Of a DNA stretch of 64,000 bases, positions 12,001-27,000 are shown piece after piece. Origin of the DNA: Vitellaria paradoxa (lineage: Eukaryota > Streptophyta > Magnoliopsida > Ericales > Sapotaceae); NCBI GenBank assembly GCA_019916065.1, contig CM034240.1:17283894-17347893 (forward strand), given 5' to 3'. The position numbers and the translations under genes were made by a program. The notes beneath the pieces were generated by a model that ran no database searches, was not told the origin of the DNA, and saw only the letters and a list, made by a program, of their open reading frames with translations. Position 1 is the first letter of the stretch. Every line of letters starts with the position of its first letter.

Positions 12001-15000
12001 AATCTAGATGACAAATGTCCTTTTCCAGTTGCAATTTCTGATGATCAATCCTTCCAAAAACCTCAATATTCCACTTCTTTAAATCAGCTTTCAAGCATGA
12101 CAGCTTTTGCATTAACCTGTAACTAGCTGTACCATCAAATTTGTAGCTCTGCCACCATGCTGCAACCATATCTTTAAAGCCCTCCACTTGCAACCACATA
12201 TTCTCAAACCTAAAAGGTTTAGGTCCACCCTTCAACCCTCCCCCTTCCAGCAATATTGGAAAGTGGTCTGATATTAATCGAGGCAATGTTTTTTGATAGA
12301 CTTCAAGAAATAATTCCTCCCAATCATTAGACACTAGGAACCTATCAATTCTTGATTTACTAATACTGTTACTCCAAGTATATTTGCACCCTCCCAATGG
12401 CAGATCAATACACCGCAGGTCATCTAAAAAATCTGAAAAAACAGTCATGTTTTTTGTTCTTCTTTTACAGTTCCATTTATCGTTTACACTTTTAACCATA
12501 TTAAAATCACCTCCCATACACCAAGGAACATCCCAGCGAAAGACAGCTGCCCCTACTTCCTCCAAAAATCCTTCTTTTAACTTATTCTCAACTGGTCCAT
12601 ACACACCTGTAAAAGACCAAAAAATGGCTTCCTCAACCTGCTGAAACAAACAAGACAGAGAGTGAGCTCCAACCTCTGAATCCATTAGCTGTAGCTTTCT
12701 ATCATCCCACATAATCAGAATTCCTCTTGAAGCACCCACAGAATCCAGCGCTAACCATTTAACTCAGCTTCCACCCCATAGAGATCTAACCTGAAAATCA
12801 GCAATGTCCCTTAACTTAGTTTCCTGCAAACAGACCACATCTGGATTCCATGCCTTTAGAGATGATTTGATTATCATTCTTTTCTCCTCCCCACAGCAAC
12901 CTCTAACATTCCAACTCAGAATCTTGGGCTTCATTTAAAACACAATGGTAATAGCTTACTGCTTTTTCCTTCTCCAAAAACTGCCGACTGATCATTTTGC
13001 TTTGTTCCTTTTTCGTATGAAATTGTCCACTGCAGATTTTTTAGCTCTCGAACTCCTTTGCAGGTTCCTTTCTGTTTTTTCCTTTCTCCAGTTTGCTTAT
13101 TCCTCCTTTCTTCAATCGAGTGCAACAATTCCATTAACTTGTCTTCCAAATCCTCACTTGAGATTCCCAAAATTTTCTTCAGTGACTTCATTCTATTAAG
13201 AACCCAGGTTGAGATTGTTTGCTGATCATGGCCACAGTCTCCCAGTAATAAAACATCAGAATTCCACTCTGTTGGATTACAGGAAGCAAGAGGTGTGCAA
13301 TCTAAAGGCTCAAGCTTAACTCCAGGACATAATTCCACATCAGTTACTCCATCAAAAGGAGAAAGCTCTCCACAGTCTTCTGCTTCTTCAACTGGAGTGG
13401 AGAGAGCTAAGGATAGAGCTGTCCTTTTATCAGAATTATTTTTCATCCCCAACTTCCTGGGTCTATACTTTTTCCCAAAGAATCTTTCATTGTCAGGACC
13501 TTCTGTAGCCAACTGAGAAGGACAATAAATCCTCCTTAATGGATCATTATAATCATTAAAACCAATTATCGGCTGTGAGAGGTCATCATTAATATGCTCC
13601 ATACTGTCATTATTAAAGGTTAATAACTCCTCAGCCTTCAGAGCTCCTAGAATCTCAAATTTATTATTTGAAAAATGGACCGCCTAGTTCGTTGAATGTT
13701 GAGATTCTTTCTCAGTTTTCTTCCCAGCAAAATTGGGGTGGCTTTTGGATTTCTGCCCCTCGGTCTGTTGACTGAATTTGCCTTTCCGATTACCAAGAAC
13801 TGGTAAATTCAATGTATCAGCAGTTGCTCCACGCGCCACCATCAGCTTCCTCATTGATGGCCGGAAGACACCATTGTTGGATGTGTCAAGCCAGTCTACC
13901 CATGGTCTTCTCTCAACCCAAATAGGGCAATTGTAATTGGTTTGACCAACTGACAAAGGAACTGACGCCGGAACTCTTCTTCCATCACCTTTAACCTTGA
14001 TCCTAACCCATTTGTAATTTGATGAACTGCTCCAATTTCTTCCATGCCTAGAAATCCTCCACAGAAGTTTCCTATACTCTAAAATACATTAATGTTCCAT
14101 AGATACACTGGTATACCCACCACCTTGATCCACACAGAATTTTGTTGCCACCCTCTTCTGGAACAACAGATCCAACTATGCCAAGGATCTAAAACTAGAT
14201 AATTCCCCTCAATGAAATATTCTTTCTTTAAGATCTGAGTAGCAATCTCATTTGATGGAAATATAAAAAGGTATCTGTCTTCATATAATTCTTTAACAAT
14301 AACTCCACCAGGAAAAGACCAGTTTTTATTTGCCCAGGATTGTACCCTGTTTAAATCAATCTTGGCAGAGGCAGAATCACCAAAACTACCAACCAGACAT
14401 CTCTTCAAACTGTGACTACTCTCAACAGCATCTTCTAAATTGACAATAACCTGGTGTTTGTTAAAAGAACTGCGAACAGTGGAAGCATTCCATGCAGGAA
14501 TTGCTGCAGCCTGAAGATAGGATCTTGTTACCTTAGTTTGCAGCGCAACAGTTCCAGCTTTCTGATCCATGGACTTGCTGGACTGAGTAGACACTCTATT
14601 TGTTAATTGAGGACTCCAAGGAAGGAAAGGCTCAAAGAGCTTTGCCAGGAAGTCCCAACCTTTCCTTTCTACCACCTCTGGTATCATAATCAGCCTTCGT
14701 CCATAAGGAGCAAAGAGTCGCAGTTCCAGCATCCTACCCAAACCATCTGAAATCAGAGAACAGATAACAGTTCTGGCTCCTCCTCTCATGGTACCCAGCT
14801 GCAACTTTTTGTCTTCCTTTCCTAAAGGTTTCCGGCATATATCTTGGAGCCATTGAAGCTCCTCTTCATATAAGACCATTACCCTTACATAGCCTCTTCC
14901 TCGCTCCACTATTCTTATGCCTCCTTTAAACTTGTAATCCTCAGCAATATCTATAGTGACATGATCCACACTAAAGGATTTCCTAATACCACCCCTTTGA

Positions 15001-18000
15001 AACGATGGATTCCATCTCCTAACGCTCCTAAAGTGGTGCATGATAGCAATAAGCTTATCATGCGCCGAGAGACGTATTTTACCTTAACCGTAAAAGATTT
15101 TTATCATAGATTCTGATATTTTAAAATTGACAAATCAAAACAAAGTTTACAAGTCAGCAACAAAGCATACTTCTTAAGTCTTAAACAGAAGGAATTGAAA
15201 AAAGAGTGTGAAAACCAAGTTCAAAGTGGCATCTGTTGCATTACAGTCTCAGTCAGGTTTTTGCTACTCCATCTGCTCCACCCAGTCTGTCCCCAGCACC
15301 TTTTTGCCCACTGCAACATCGCATTTGATTTAAGTCATGGGCAAACCAAAACCTTGGGTTGCCATAGATTAGTGTTGTTTTTGTCATCAAAAGGGACATT
15401 GGAAGAATGCATGCTCTAAACTTCTAAAGTCTAAAGGCTACAATTCTCCACATTTGGCTAGTTCCTTTTTCTCTCGACCACCACAGTAGTCATCTCATTC
15501 TACTGTAGCAGTTGCCGTTTCTACCTCTAGTGATAGTTCATCTTCTCAGTTGTTTGAGCAGTATTAAGCATTCATGGCAGCCATTCAAGGAGACTCCACA
15601 CAAGCTTTTGCTATGACTGCTATTCAGTCAGGTTTGCATGGTTCTCATTCCACTACAGGTATATTATCCACCACATGGATTTTTTACTTTGGTTCTTCTC
15701 ATCATATGACTTATAATTTGTCTCTCCTTAGCAATTGTATTTCCCATGTTTCTCTTATTAGTGTTTCTATTGCCAATGGATCCCTTATGCATATTGTCTC
15801 TATGGGTTCTATTTTCCCAACCCCATCTTGTTCATCGTCTCTGCATGATGTATTTTATGTTTCTCAGCTATTTTTAAGCCTTCTTTCAATCAATCGGTTA
15901 TTCGACTTTGGCTTTGATGTTCACTTCTCTTCTTCTGGTTGTGGTGTACGGGATCGTGTGTCCAAGTAGCAAATTTGGACTGGGTGTAGGGGTGGTGATC
16001 TTTATGTCCTGGAGAGCTTGCATATCCCCTTGGTGTCTGCTTTTGCCGCGATGTCGTCTTTTTGTTTAGATGAGAAGTCGTCTCCCGTTTATCTTTGGCA
16101 TTCTAGATTAGGTCCTTTTTCTAGTGATCGTTTGAAACTTTTGTTTCATTCTGGTCATTTAGGAAAAATTTCAATTAGTGATATTTCTAAGTACAGTGGT
16201 TTTAGGTTTGCAAAAATGTCAGCTTTACCCTTTAACAAGAGTACTTCTTTTTCTAATTCTTCTTTTCCTATTGTTCATACAAATTTATGGGGTCCTTCCT
16301 CTGTTGCAACTAAAGTTGGTTCTATGTATTATGTTTCTTCTATTGATGATTATAGTCATTTTCCGTGGGTTTATTTGAGGAAACGCAAATCTGACTTTTT
16401 AAAAATATATTGTACTTTTCATAACATGGTTCAAACTCAGTTTTCTACCTCTATTAAAATTCTTTGTTCTGATTTGGGTGGAGAATACTTTCTTTCCAAA
16501 TTTACGGATTTCTTAGCAATCCATGGCACTATTCACCAATCATCTTGTTCTGACACTCTTGCCCAAAATGGTTGTGCAGAACGCAAGCATCGCCATCTCC
16601 TTGATACTGCTCGATCACTTCTTCTATCTTCCTCTATTCCTGCCGGGTTCTGGGGAGAAGTTGTTTTCATTGCAACTTGTCTTTTGAACCGGATGCCTAC
16701 TCCTCTTCTCTCTAGTTATGAGTGTCTCCATGGTCAGGCTCCCAATTGTTCTCTCCTTCGTGTGTTTGGCTCTACTTGCTTTGTTCTTCTCCCAAAGTGG
16801 GATCGTGCCAAGCTTAGTGCCAAATGTGCCTTATGTGTTTTCCTGGGATACGATATCAATCAAAAAGGCTATCGATGTTATGATCCTGTAACCAAGAAGT
16901 TGTATGTGTCTCAGCATGTCATTTTTCTTGAGCGTCTACCATATTTTTCTCTTCCTCCCAAAACTGCTCCAATCGCCATGGAGGATTTGATTCACATCGA
17001 TCCCTTTCCTACGGATGTATCCACTGAGGAGCATGTCTCCACCCTTGAGCTATCTGAGATTTCTATTACTCCTGTGCCTCCGAGCTTTGCTTCTATCCCT
17101 CATTATCCATTGGTCTACTCTTGTCGACATGTAACTATCTAGCTTCCCTCTCCTTGCCATTCCGCCTCTCAAATTGTCTCTAAGGACTTTGATCTTGTTG
17201 AACGTCGGTATCCTGTTCGTAGTCGCCATCTTTCGGTAATTTTTCAAATACTTGTTTCTCACCTTCTTATTGTTCTTTTTTGTCTCATATCCATGCTCAT
17301 TTTGGACCTGAGTCATATTAAGAAGCTTGTGAGGATCCTAATTGGGTGAATGCTATGAATGATGAGCTCCTTGCTCTTGCTGAGGCTCAAACTTGGGAGT
17401 TGGCCCCTTTATTGGAAGGTAAGAACCTTGTTGGTTGCAAATGAGTTTACAAAGTGAAGATTTTATTCTGATAGATCTTTGGAGTGGTATAAAGCTCTTC
17501 TAGTGGCTAAGGGATTTTCTCAAGAATATGGCATTGACTATAAGGAGACTTTTGCTCTTGTTGCAAAGATGACCATAGTTGGAACTTTGATCTTTGTGGC
17601 TACTGTGCATCAGTGGCCTCTCTTTCAGTTGGATGTTAAGAATGCATTTCTTAATGACTATCTTTCCAAAGAAGTCTACATGCGCCCACCTCCTAGCTTT
17701 TCTTATGCTCTAGGTCTTGTTTGTTGTCTACGATGTGCTTTCTATGGTCTAGAATAGTCTCCTCGCGCATGGTATGCACGATTTTAGGATGTAGTTCTTC
17801 AAATTGGTTTTCGACCTAGCATTCATGACACTTCTCTCTTCGTATGCTGAACATCTCATGGCCTTGTTCTTCTCTTACTATATGTGGATGATATGATTAT
17901 TATTGGCTCTAATTCTGATATCATTCAAGAGGTGAAACTTCATCTCTTCCGTGAGTTTGAGATGAAAGATTTGGGCCTCCTTCGCTATTTCCTTGGCATT

Positions 18001-21000
18001 GAAGTTACATCCTCTCCTAAGGGCTATCTTTTGTTCCAGTCTAAGTATGGTAATGACATTCTCCGTTATGCTCATCTCACATATGACAAAACTATTGATA
18101 CTCCCCTTGAGTTGCATGCTAGGTTCTATGCTTCAGATGGTGTTCCTCTTGATGATCCTCTAGAATATTGGGAGCTAGTTGGATGCTTAGTTTATCTTAT
18201 TGTGACTCAGCTTGATATTGCTTATGCTGTTCATATTATTAGTCAGTTTGTTTCTGCTCCACATTCTACACTTTGGGCCGCTTTGTTACGTATTCTGCGA
18301 TATGTTCGTCGCATTATCTATCAGTGTTTATTGCTCTCCTCTAATTCGAGCTTAACTCTTCAGCCTTATGCGGATGCTAATTGGGCTGGTGACATCTCTG
18401 ATCAAAAGCCCACCCCACCTTTGGCTTCTATGTATTTTTGGGTGATTCTCTTATTTCTTGGAAAAGTGAGAAATAATCTGTTATTACTTGTTCTACCGTT
18501 GAAGCAGAATATCGAGTTATGGGCCATGGTACATGCTACCTCTAAATTTGTTTGTCTTCATTAGCTTTTGTCAGATATGGGTGTTACTTTTCCTAATTCT
18601 ACAGCTCTCTATTGTGATAATAAGAGTGCTATTTAGATTGTGATAATAAGAGTGCTATTCAGATTCCCACAGCTTTATTTTTCATGAGCGCACGAAGCAC
18701 ATGGAGATTGAGTGTCACTTTGTTCGTCAGCACCTTCAGTTGGCACTATTGCTTCGCCATTTGTTCCCTTTTCCCTGCAGCTGGCTGATTTTTTTTACTA
18801 AAACTCATACTGTTACTCTTTTTCGTTTTTTTCTTGGCAACTGTCGATACTCTCTGCTCTGGCATCCTAAGTTTTTTTTTTTTTGGGGGGGGGGAGGGGG
18901 TGTGAATATAGTTTGTAGTTTTATGTTATTTATTTTTCTTCCTAGGGATATTTTAGACTTTATATGTTGTAAGGTTAATCAGGGTTTAGGTGTTATTTAT
19001 TCAGTTGTAATCTTTGTAATCGATTAATTCAGAATATAGAGAAGCAATACAATTTATACCTATAGATTGTCTCAAGAGGAAGTTAAATAACCAAAGCTTT
19101 ATTCTTTCTTTGATTTTGTAGATAGCTTGGAGTTATAATTGGCCTTCGGGCCCTCTTTTGCATCTTCTTGATATTTCTTTTATAAAATTTTGATTACTTA
19201 TCAAAAATAATAATAACAAAGGGTAGAAAAGAAATAGGAATCAAATATCATAATGCCCATTTTAGAAGGTATAAAGCATTCGTAAGAATTGGAAACTAAA
19301 TGGGTTTGGAGTTTCAAAAAATAAATTAAAAAGTTTAAAGGAGACATCGCTATATGTGCAATTAAAGTTAAGGAATTATTAAAAGAAAGAAAGAAACTTG
19401 TGAAATTTAAATAATAAATAAATAAATAATTAATTAAAGAGAGTGAATTTGGTTACAATTTCTATGTACCTCAAATTGACCAGTTGGGGTCACATCATTA
19501 GTTGTCTCAATTCTTGTCTTTATGTGTTTTGTTATCGTTTTTCTTTGCCTTTCAAGTAGGTTCTATTGACTCCCTCTATGATTTGTATTTTCCTTTCTCT
19601 CTTTCCAGTGTAGTTGGAAGAAGGGCTTTATTCAGTTATGTTGATTATATCATTATTTTTTCCCCTTCCTCAATTGATATGTACTTGTGAAAGAAATATA
19701 AGATCTTTTAGAGCGATTGAATTTCCATTGTTTAGGGTGAAAAGTTTTTCCTTGTCCATCTTGTATAGGTGGATTTCGGGGGGAAAGGAGCCGGATCTCC
19801 TTGGTTTCTTGTCATTGTGAACATTGAATCAAATTGACAGGCTTTTTATGAATGAGTGACATCCCCTTGATGGCTTATTAATAAATAAATAAACTATGAG
19901 TAGAAAATTATCAATCGATATCAAGCCCGTCTAAGAGATTTGAGGCCTTGCTAATAAGAAGCAAGCAAGCACGTGCCTGGGTGAGGGGCGGGATATTGAC
20001 TTGACCAGCTATATCAGCCCCACCAGTTAAATTCTGGCAATTTGTAACTCCATATATATTTCTTGCCCATCTTTGATAAAACTATATATTTTTTAAGCTT
20101 TCAACTCTAACAAAGGTTTTTTTTTTTTTTTTGGAGGGGTTAATCTTTGAGGGATTTATGTACTTGATTATACTTACTAACTTTAGAATTTTTTTATACA
20201 GACTAGACATAGCATCACACACATTATCTAAGAAAATTCATTTTTCCTTCTTTAAAAAAAAAAAATCTCTTTTAGAAATATGTATCCGACACCCCTAATA
20301 TTTATTATTATTCTCTTGTACAAATGTTGCTTCCTTATTTCCACCCATTTTTAGTTATTTATCCTAAAAGATCCTGACACGATGGTTCAAATCTAGTTTA
20401 AGACTGTCTGTAACAATGCTTAAATGGTTGCATCCTTGACTGCAATGTGGCCTGACCGGCCTTCTGTACTTGTGTTCTCCTGGTGTCAAAATAATTTGGT
20501 GAAATTTAACAATATTTATGCTAGAGATTTTAAGAATCTGGGGTCAAAAATATTTTTCTGTTAACTATTATATTCCTGTAACTTACCAAGGTTTATGTCG
20601 AATAATCTGGGGTCAAAAATATTTTTCTGTTAACTATTGTATTCCTGTAACTTACCAAGGTTTATGTCGAATTATTTAGAAGTTCAAGGACTAAAAGAGG
20701 CTAAATTCGAGTACCTAAATAGAATTTGGCTCAAAGTTTGAGGGTTAGCATGATGGTTTGCCCTAATGAAAACTAATTAACGATCAAGCTGTGTGCTTCT
20801 CAATTAGGATTTTAAATGTCGGCTACTAAATACATTGTTGGGACGTGATGAACAGTTCATTTGCTACTCAATTCCTTTTTGGCGTCTGACTATTAATTTG
20901 CTCAGTTTTATAATTTATGAGTGCTCATGCATGATTTTATTGCCAGTATCTAGTTACTTCTACTCTTATTTTGTTATTAACATGCGTGCAGAGATGCTTT

Positions 21001-24000
21001 TGTTGATTATTGGGTCAATGGAAACATGTTGACAAAGGATATAGCAACCCAAATATTTACAATCTTAAGGCAGCCAGATCTCAAATACCTCGCTCAGGTG
21101 GATTTTTTTTTCCTCGTTCAAAGAATTATGTTGCAGTACAAGATCATTTTGTCTATGATTTGTTGTCTATTAAATCTTGCCAGAAGTTATTATAATTTCA
21201 TTGGAGATAGATCTCTTGTATACAAAGTTAAGGTCTGGATTATTAACTTTTTCTTCCTCTGAACTGACTGTAGGAGGATTTTAAACCTGTGCTTAGAGAA
21301 CTTTTGGCTACTCATCCAGGGTTGGAGTTCTTACAGAGCACACCAGAATTTCAAGAGAGATATGGTATGTTGCCATTCATTTTGAAAAAAGTTTCATTTT
21401 TTGGCTTTTGATGCAATTTTGTTTTCTTTGCTAGAAGTCAGTGTTGGTAATACTGTTTGCTGCTTCATTCTTACGCATGAATGTTATATGCATCTTTGAA
21501 TTTTGTTTGTGTTCTCAGAGACAGTAGGGCCGTACGCGTTGATGGCTGTGTTTTGTAAAATGAAAAATTCAATATTGCATCCCTTAACACATATATATAT
21601 ATATATCAGTAGCCAAATGATTGGTAAAATCTAAGTTTGTCAAATTTTAACGTCCTCTGTATTTTTTTAAGAAGGTAAATTAGCCAAGTTGTTTAACCTT
21701 TCTTTTGATAAGGTGGCCAAATTTTAACAGTTTCTTTCTGCATGTTCTGAATGAAGGGGGCAATATACATCTGGGGTGGTGAATACTGCCAAGAAAACCA
21801 TACCTATAATTACTCTTGCCTCTTCCGTTCTGAAAAATCTAGCCAATTTGTGTAAATGATTAAACTGGATGTGGCCTAAGTTTCTCATGCCAATTCAGGA
21901 TTGAACAGTCAATGAGATACAACATAAAAAATGTGTTATTAGGATAAAGAAGCGGCATTTTATGTAGAGTATTTATATGAACAAAATTAAGTCTCTTGTC
22001 CATAACCACATGCTATGCAAAATGAATGAAAATTTTGAAAAATGATCTCTTCTTTAAATTTCCTCTATATGGAGCTCCAGGAACAAAATTCTGTTGGAAC
22101 CCATGTTTAAAATCGGCTTTAATTGCTCTTTATTTATCAATATATATATATATATATCATCTTTGATCACTCTAAATTTTAGAATCTCTTCCAGTCTTTT
22201 AAGCTTGCACACCAAAAGAAAGGCCGTGCACCGAACTTTGCTGGAGTAGGATTAATAGTCACTTGATTCACCCAAACTGGAAAGGAAATGATTAATGGTT
22301 GATTCACAACCCCCCCCCCCCCCCCAAAAAAAAAAAAAAAGATAATGGAAGATATTTGCTTGAGTGATTCATCCACTCAAATCTCCCTTTTGGGTGATTA
22401 TCCATTGAATTTGGTTTTCAGTCAGCCTAGGGAATGAACCAGGACCACCATTTGTATGATCCTTTGCTTTTTATAATGGATTTAGCTTGTGATATGTACC
22501 GTCTGTGTTGTCTTGTTTTCCAGATTTTGTAGAATTTTCATTTCAATATTTTGCTTAAATGAGCTGAAAATATGTTATTGTAGGCTTAATTGCTTTCAAG
22601 TTGAGAGGAATTTTCATATGTCCTTGTGCCATTAAAGATTCCATTTTATTATGATGCATTTTTAACATTTAATTTATTTCAATGGGCCAGCTGAAACTGT
22701 AATATACAGGATATTTTATTACATGAATAGATCGGGCAATGGCCGTCTTACCCTTAGGGAGCTGAAACGTGGAAACTTAATTGCCGCATTGCAACATGCT
22801 GATGAAGAGGAAGATATTAACAAAGTTTTAAGGTAGATAAGACTGATTGCATCTTAATCTTGGTTGCAATCTCAGATTTATGAGTTTTATTTATTTAATA
22901 TTTTGGGGTCTACTTTATTTGTATTATGTACTGGCTAAGAGACACAAACACTTCTAGGAAGTTGGTGTTTGTGTCAGACACATCAAACCCCAACACTCAT
23001 GGGACCTCCTTTGACACGTGTTGGACACTTGTCCAAACCCGTCCCATTATTTTTTAAATGTTTTTCGAATTGAATACTCTTTTGTCACTTTAAGGACACA
23101 CGTGTACATCACTTACGTATATAAGAATCACATTGCAAGATTGAAGAAAAAAAACTTGAAATCAAATAATTAAATAAAGACAATTTGGATTTATATTGAT
23201 TAATCCTTGTTTTTTTTTTTTTTTTTTTGAAAAAAATAGAATTTCTGGAACTCTAAACTTTGCTTTTATTTATTTATATGGCTTTTGAAGACGGATATTA
23301 GGAAGTTTTTTCCAGAGACTTTAAGGACACACTTGTCCAGCACTTACATATATGAGAATGGCATTGCAAGTTTGAAGGAAAAAAAAAATTGAAATCAAAT
23401 AATAAAGTAAAAAAATTTGGATTTATATTGATTAATCCTTCTTTGTTATTTAAAAAAATAGAATTACTGGAACTCAAAACTTTGCTTTTATTTATGTACA
23501 TGGGGACAGATATTAGGAAGTTTTTTCACGTTTCTTTGCTAGTATTTATAATAAGAAATTGATTTATTACTTTTGCTATATAAATAACAATATAAATGTT
23601 GGTAATGTTAAAAACTAAAAATAAAATAGTTTCCATTTTAAAATATAAAGTGTTGTTGATGTGTCACTGTCAAGTAAAGTAGTGTGCTGATTTTTTGAAA
23701 ATTTCGGTACCGTTGTATCTGTGTCCGGTGTCCATATTCGTATTCATATCCACATCCAGGCTTTTTATTATATCGGGCCATGGTGGGCTGGGGTGTTTTA
23801 TTTTCAGCTGGAGTCTGGGGCTTTTAATCGATCCTGTCTGAAATTCATCTAGGCTGTTCATTTAATCATTTAACATGGTCTGCTTGAAACTCTTGGTGTC
23901 ACTTCATATGATGCACTGTCCTAGAAATTTGAAAACAATTTTCATACCAGTTAATTACCTAACTCTACTTCTATATTCCCTACAAGTCTTAAATGTCCAT

Positions 24001-27000
24001 CTGGCCCTGTTGTCCCTCCCCTCCCCCCCCCCCCCGGGGGTCTTCTAAATTTTATTTTATCGGAGAGAAAATTATATTTGTTTTCACACGTTAAAACAAT
24101 GTAATTTGCATCTTATTACATGAATGATTCGTATTACATTCTAAGAACTGTTCTTGCTTCCTCCCCCCCCCCCCCTTGTTTCACACTTTTCTCCAGGTAC
24201 TTCTCTTATGAACACTTCTACGTGATATATTGCAAGTTTTGGGAGCTGGATACGGATCATGATTTCTTGATTGATAAAGAGAACCTCATTAGATATGGTA
24301 ATCATGCACTTACCTACAGGATCGTTGATAGAATATTTTCCCAGGTTTGTGCAATTTAGATAATGCTTCCTTTCTTGGATTGGGCAGCCCTTTTTGTGCA
24401 GGGAGAAATTGTCTGGTGATTCAATGCTTCATCTAATTCTTCTTTTCATTTTTAATTGTTCAATATTGCCTCAGGTGCCAAGAAAGTTTACTAGTAAGGT
24501 TGAGGGCAAGATGGGATATGAAGATTTTGTTTACTTCATACTGTCAGAAGAGGATAAGTCATCTGAGCCTAGTCTTGAGTACTGGTATATCTACCTTTCT
24601 TTGTCAACACAAGGATGATGTAGTAAACTTCTTTCATAGTTACTCTGGTACTTTGATAAATAATAATCTTCTTGCCTTGTTATGCTGGTAGTTTGATGAA
24701 TAATAAGATTCTTATTACCAAGTGTATTATTTCTGGGATATCTTGGAAGGAAACACAAGTGATGTGACGAAATTTAATTAACTAGCCCATTTCTATCGTT
24801 TGGCTCTATGTCTAGCAGTTAGCTGATTGGGCTGTATTCCAGTTACAAATGCCGTATAATTATATGGTTCTCATGTTCTACAGCCTGAAATGAATTTAAA
24901 TGGCATCTGTTAATGGGTACAAACATGAGCTCTGACATGATAGGTAGGGATTAAAGTTGTGACATTTAGAGTAGGACTAATTTTGCCAAAAAATGGTTTT
25001 GTATGTTTATTCAGTTTTACAAGTTTTTTCTTCGAACTTTCCAATGCATTTTATATTATCTAAGGATGGAGACTTTGTGTCCCCCCAGTGTTCTTAGGGT
25101 CTTTAGTTCTAAAATACTGAAATATAATTGGACACATATGGGTGAATGTCTGAAACATGTTTGCAGGTGTCCAATGAGTGTTTGTGTTCGATTATGACAT
25201 GGCACCTTCTTAGAGGGGTTCGTGTTTCTTAGATTTTCATTTCCTAGGAAACCCACACAAAATATTAATGGAAATTCTAATTTTCTGACATTATACATAT
25301 TGAAAATAATTAAACAGTAATAGTATGAAACACTTTAAAAATTTAACCACCCCCCCCCCCCCAAAAAAAAAAAATTGAGACCAAAGAAACATCTTGATGG
25401 AGAGAAATAGAAGAGTTTTCCAAAATTTAGAGCTCCCTTTGGAGGTGTAGGACTCCACCTATTTGCGTGGTGCTTGGTCTAAGGTAAAATTTTGACAACT
25501 AACAATTTGGAGGAAAAAAGTTTATAATTGTGAATAGATTCTACCTTTGCGAAGTCATGAATGAAACTTTGCTCAGCTGTTTGCGGAAAGGAATGTTCAT
25601 GGACAAAGGAGATTTGGAACTTGGCTTTGTTGCACTTTGGCATAGCTTGGGTATTTCCAAGAGGATCGAGCCTTTTTTTTTGGAGTCTTGTTGGGGTGAT
25701 AAAATCCCCAAAAATTGAAAGAGGGAGGATTTAGTCCCTTCTTGGATTTTTTGGTTGGTGTGGGGGGTAAGAAATAGAACATCTTTTACAGAAGTTTTCT
25801 TTATACAAGCTGACGAGTTGTTTTTTGTCCAATTTATATTGTTGGTTAGAGGGGGTAAAGATTAAGAGGAGTTTTCCTTTTTTAGTTTTGTTGATAAGTT
25901 GGAGTTGTGACACAACAACTCCTGCTCATCCTTTCTAGCATCTTCTTGATGTTTCATTTATTTAACTTTTGATCACTTATCAAAAGAAAAAATTATAATA
26001 ATAAAAATAACGAATTGTTATCTACCATGTAAGTTTGTTAAGGGGAGACAAAGAGCCTTTTTGACCATTGTTGAGGACATGGTTTGCTATCCTAGTTTCT
26101 TTTACACAGGGCAGCAACAATGCCTATTTAAGAAAATTCGAATATTTATATTATTTTATAAAAAAAATCATATTTTGAAATCTATGCCAAGCAAGCCCTT
26201 TGGGTTTCATCAATATGGAGAATTAGTATTGTTGAGAGAAAAAAAATCAAAATAAATAGTAAAGTTACCTCCCTATCTAAGAGTTTAAGCTTTTAGGTGA
26301 GATAATGATTAACATTCTACTATAATGTCGGAGCAAGTTAAGGTTTTGAGTTCAAATCTCACCATAATCCCGAAAAATGTCAATAGTTGCGCATGTCCCC
26401 GTCCTTAACATCTTAAACTTTTAGGTGAGATGGTAGCTAACACTCTAACATGAATATGTGGGGAAGTGTTGGGATTTTTTTCCACATCGATTAACCAAGC
26501 CTCCCAAATTGGTATAAGATCCTAATTGGCTTCTTAAGTCACTCTCATCTCTTGGAGAAGTTGGAGCATTGAATGTGAGGAAATATGCTCTCGGTGAATG
26601 TTAAGGAGTCTCACTGCTAAAATGCACCATTTTAGCAATTTTCGAAACAACCATTCATTCAATCAATCTAGATCAATCAGAAAAACTTTTCAAGTCCAGG
26701 ATGTTACAATTGAGATTGAAGAAGATTACAAGATCAATGAGGGTTTTAGAATCGTCGAACGTGGTAGAGGGTATGTTCGTATTCTAGTAATCTATGAGGA
26801 AGAGCTCAGATGGCTGTATCATATTTGTAGGAAACGGCTCAGGAATACCAAAGGTCTTTATCAAATAGGCTGCCTTAGAGGAGGGGCGAGAACTTTGGTC
26901 TGTTCAATCATCAAAGATGGCTTTGGAAGAAAACTTGAACTGTGTTTGTTTGCACCGTATGGAAGAAGACAGATTAGAATTCCAGAATCGTCATTCGGTT

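Larger units (their letters stand above)
9098..15130 (-). mobile_element. near-full-length L1-type LINE nested in copia
   Basis: The minus-strand element ends in an A-tail (T run 9098-9108 on +). It carries ORF1 (15041 to 12931) and ORF2 (12934 to 9208) joined by an ATGA overlap. Its 5' end lies between about 15060 and 15200: the short 5' UTR aligns with that of the LINE at 26536, but I found no clear target-site duplication. Sequence similarity to the 26536 LINE runs end to end. Both ORFs are broken. Confidence 0.9.
7757..19074 (+). mobile_element. Ty1/copia retrotransposon with both LTRs, LINE inside
   Basis: Both LTRs begin TGTGAATATAG and end ATTGTCTCA: 5' LTR 7757-7933 (177 bp), 3' LTR 18901-19074 (174 bp). 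A perfect 5-bp duplication AGAGG flanks the element (7752-7756 and 19075-19079). A primer binding site complementary to initiator-Met tRNA follows the 5' LTR, and a G-rich polypurine tract precedes the 3' LTR. The LTRs differ by about 15 substitutions plus small indels by eye, many of them C/T or G/A, so this is not a recent insertion. About 6 kb of the length is an antisense LINE, leaving a copia element of about 5.3 kb. All coding parts carry stops. It sits in sense orientation in PP2A intron 3. Confidence 0.95.
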
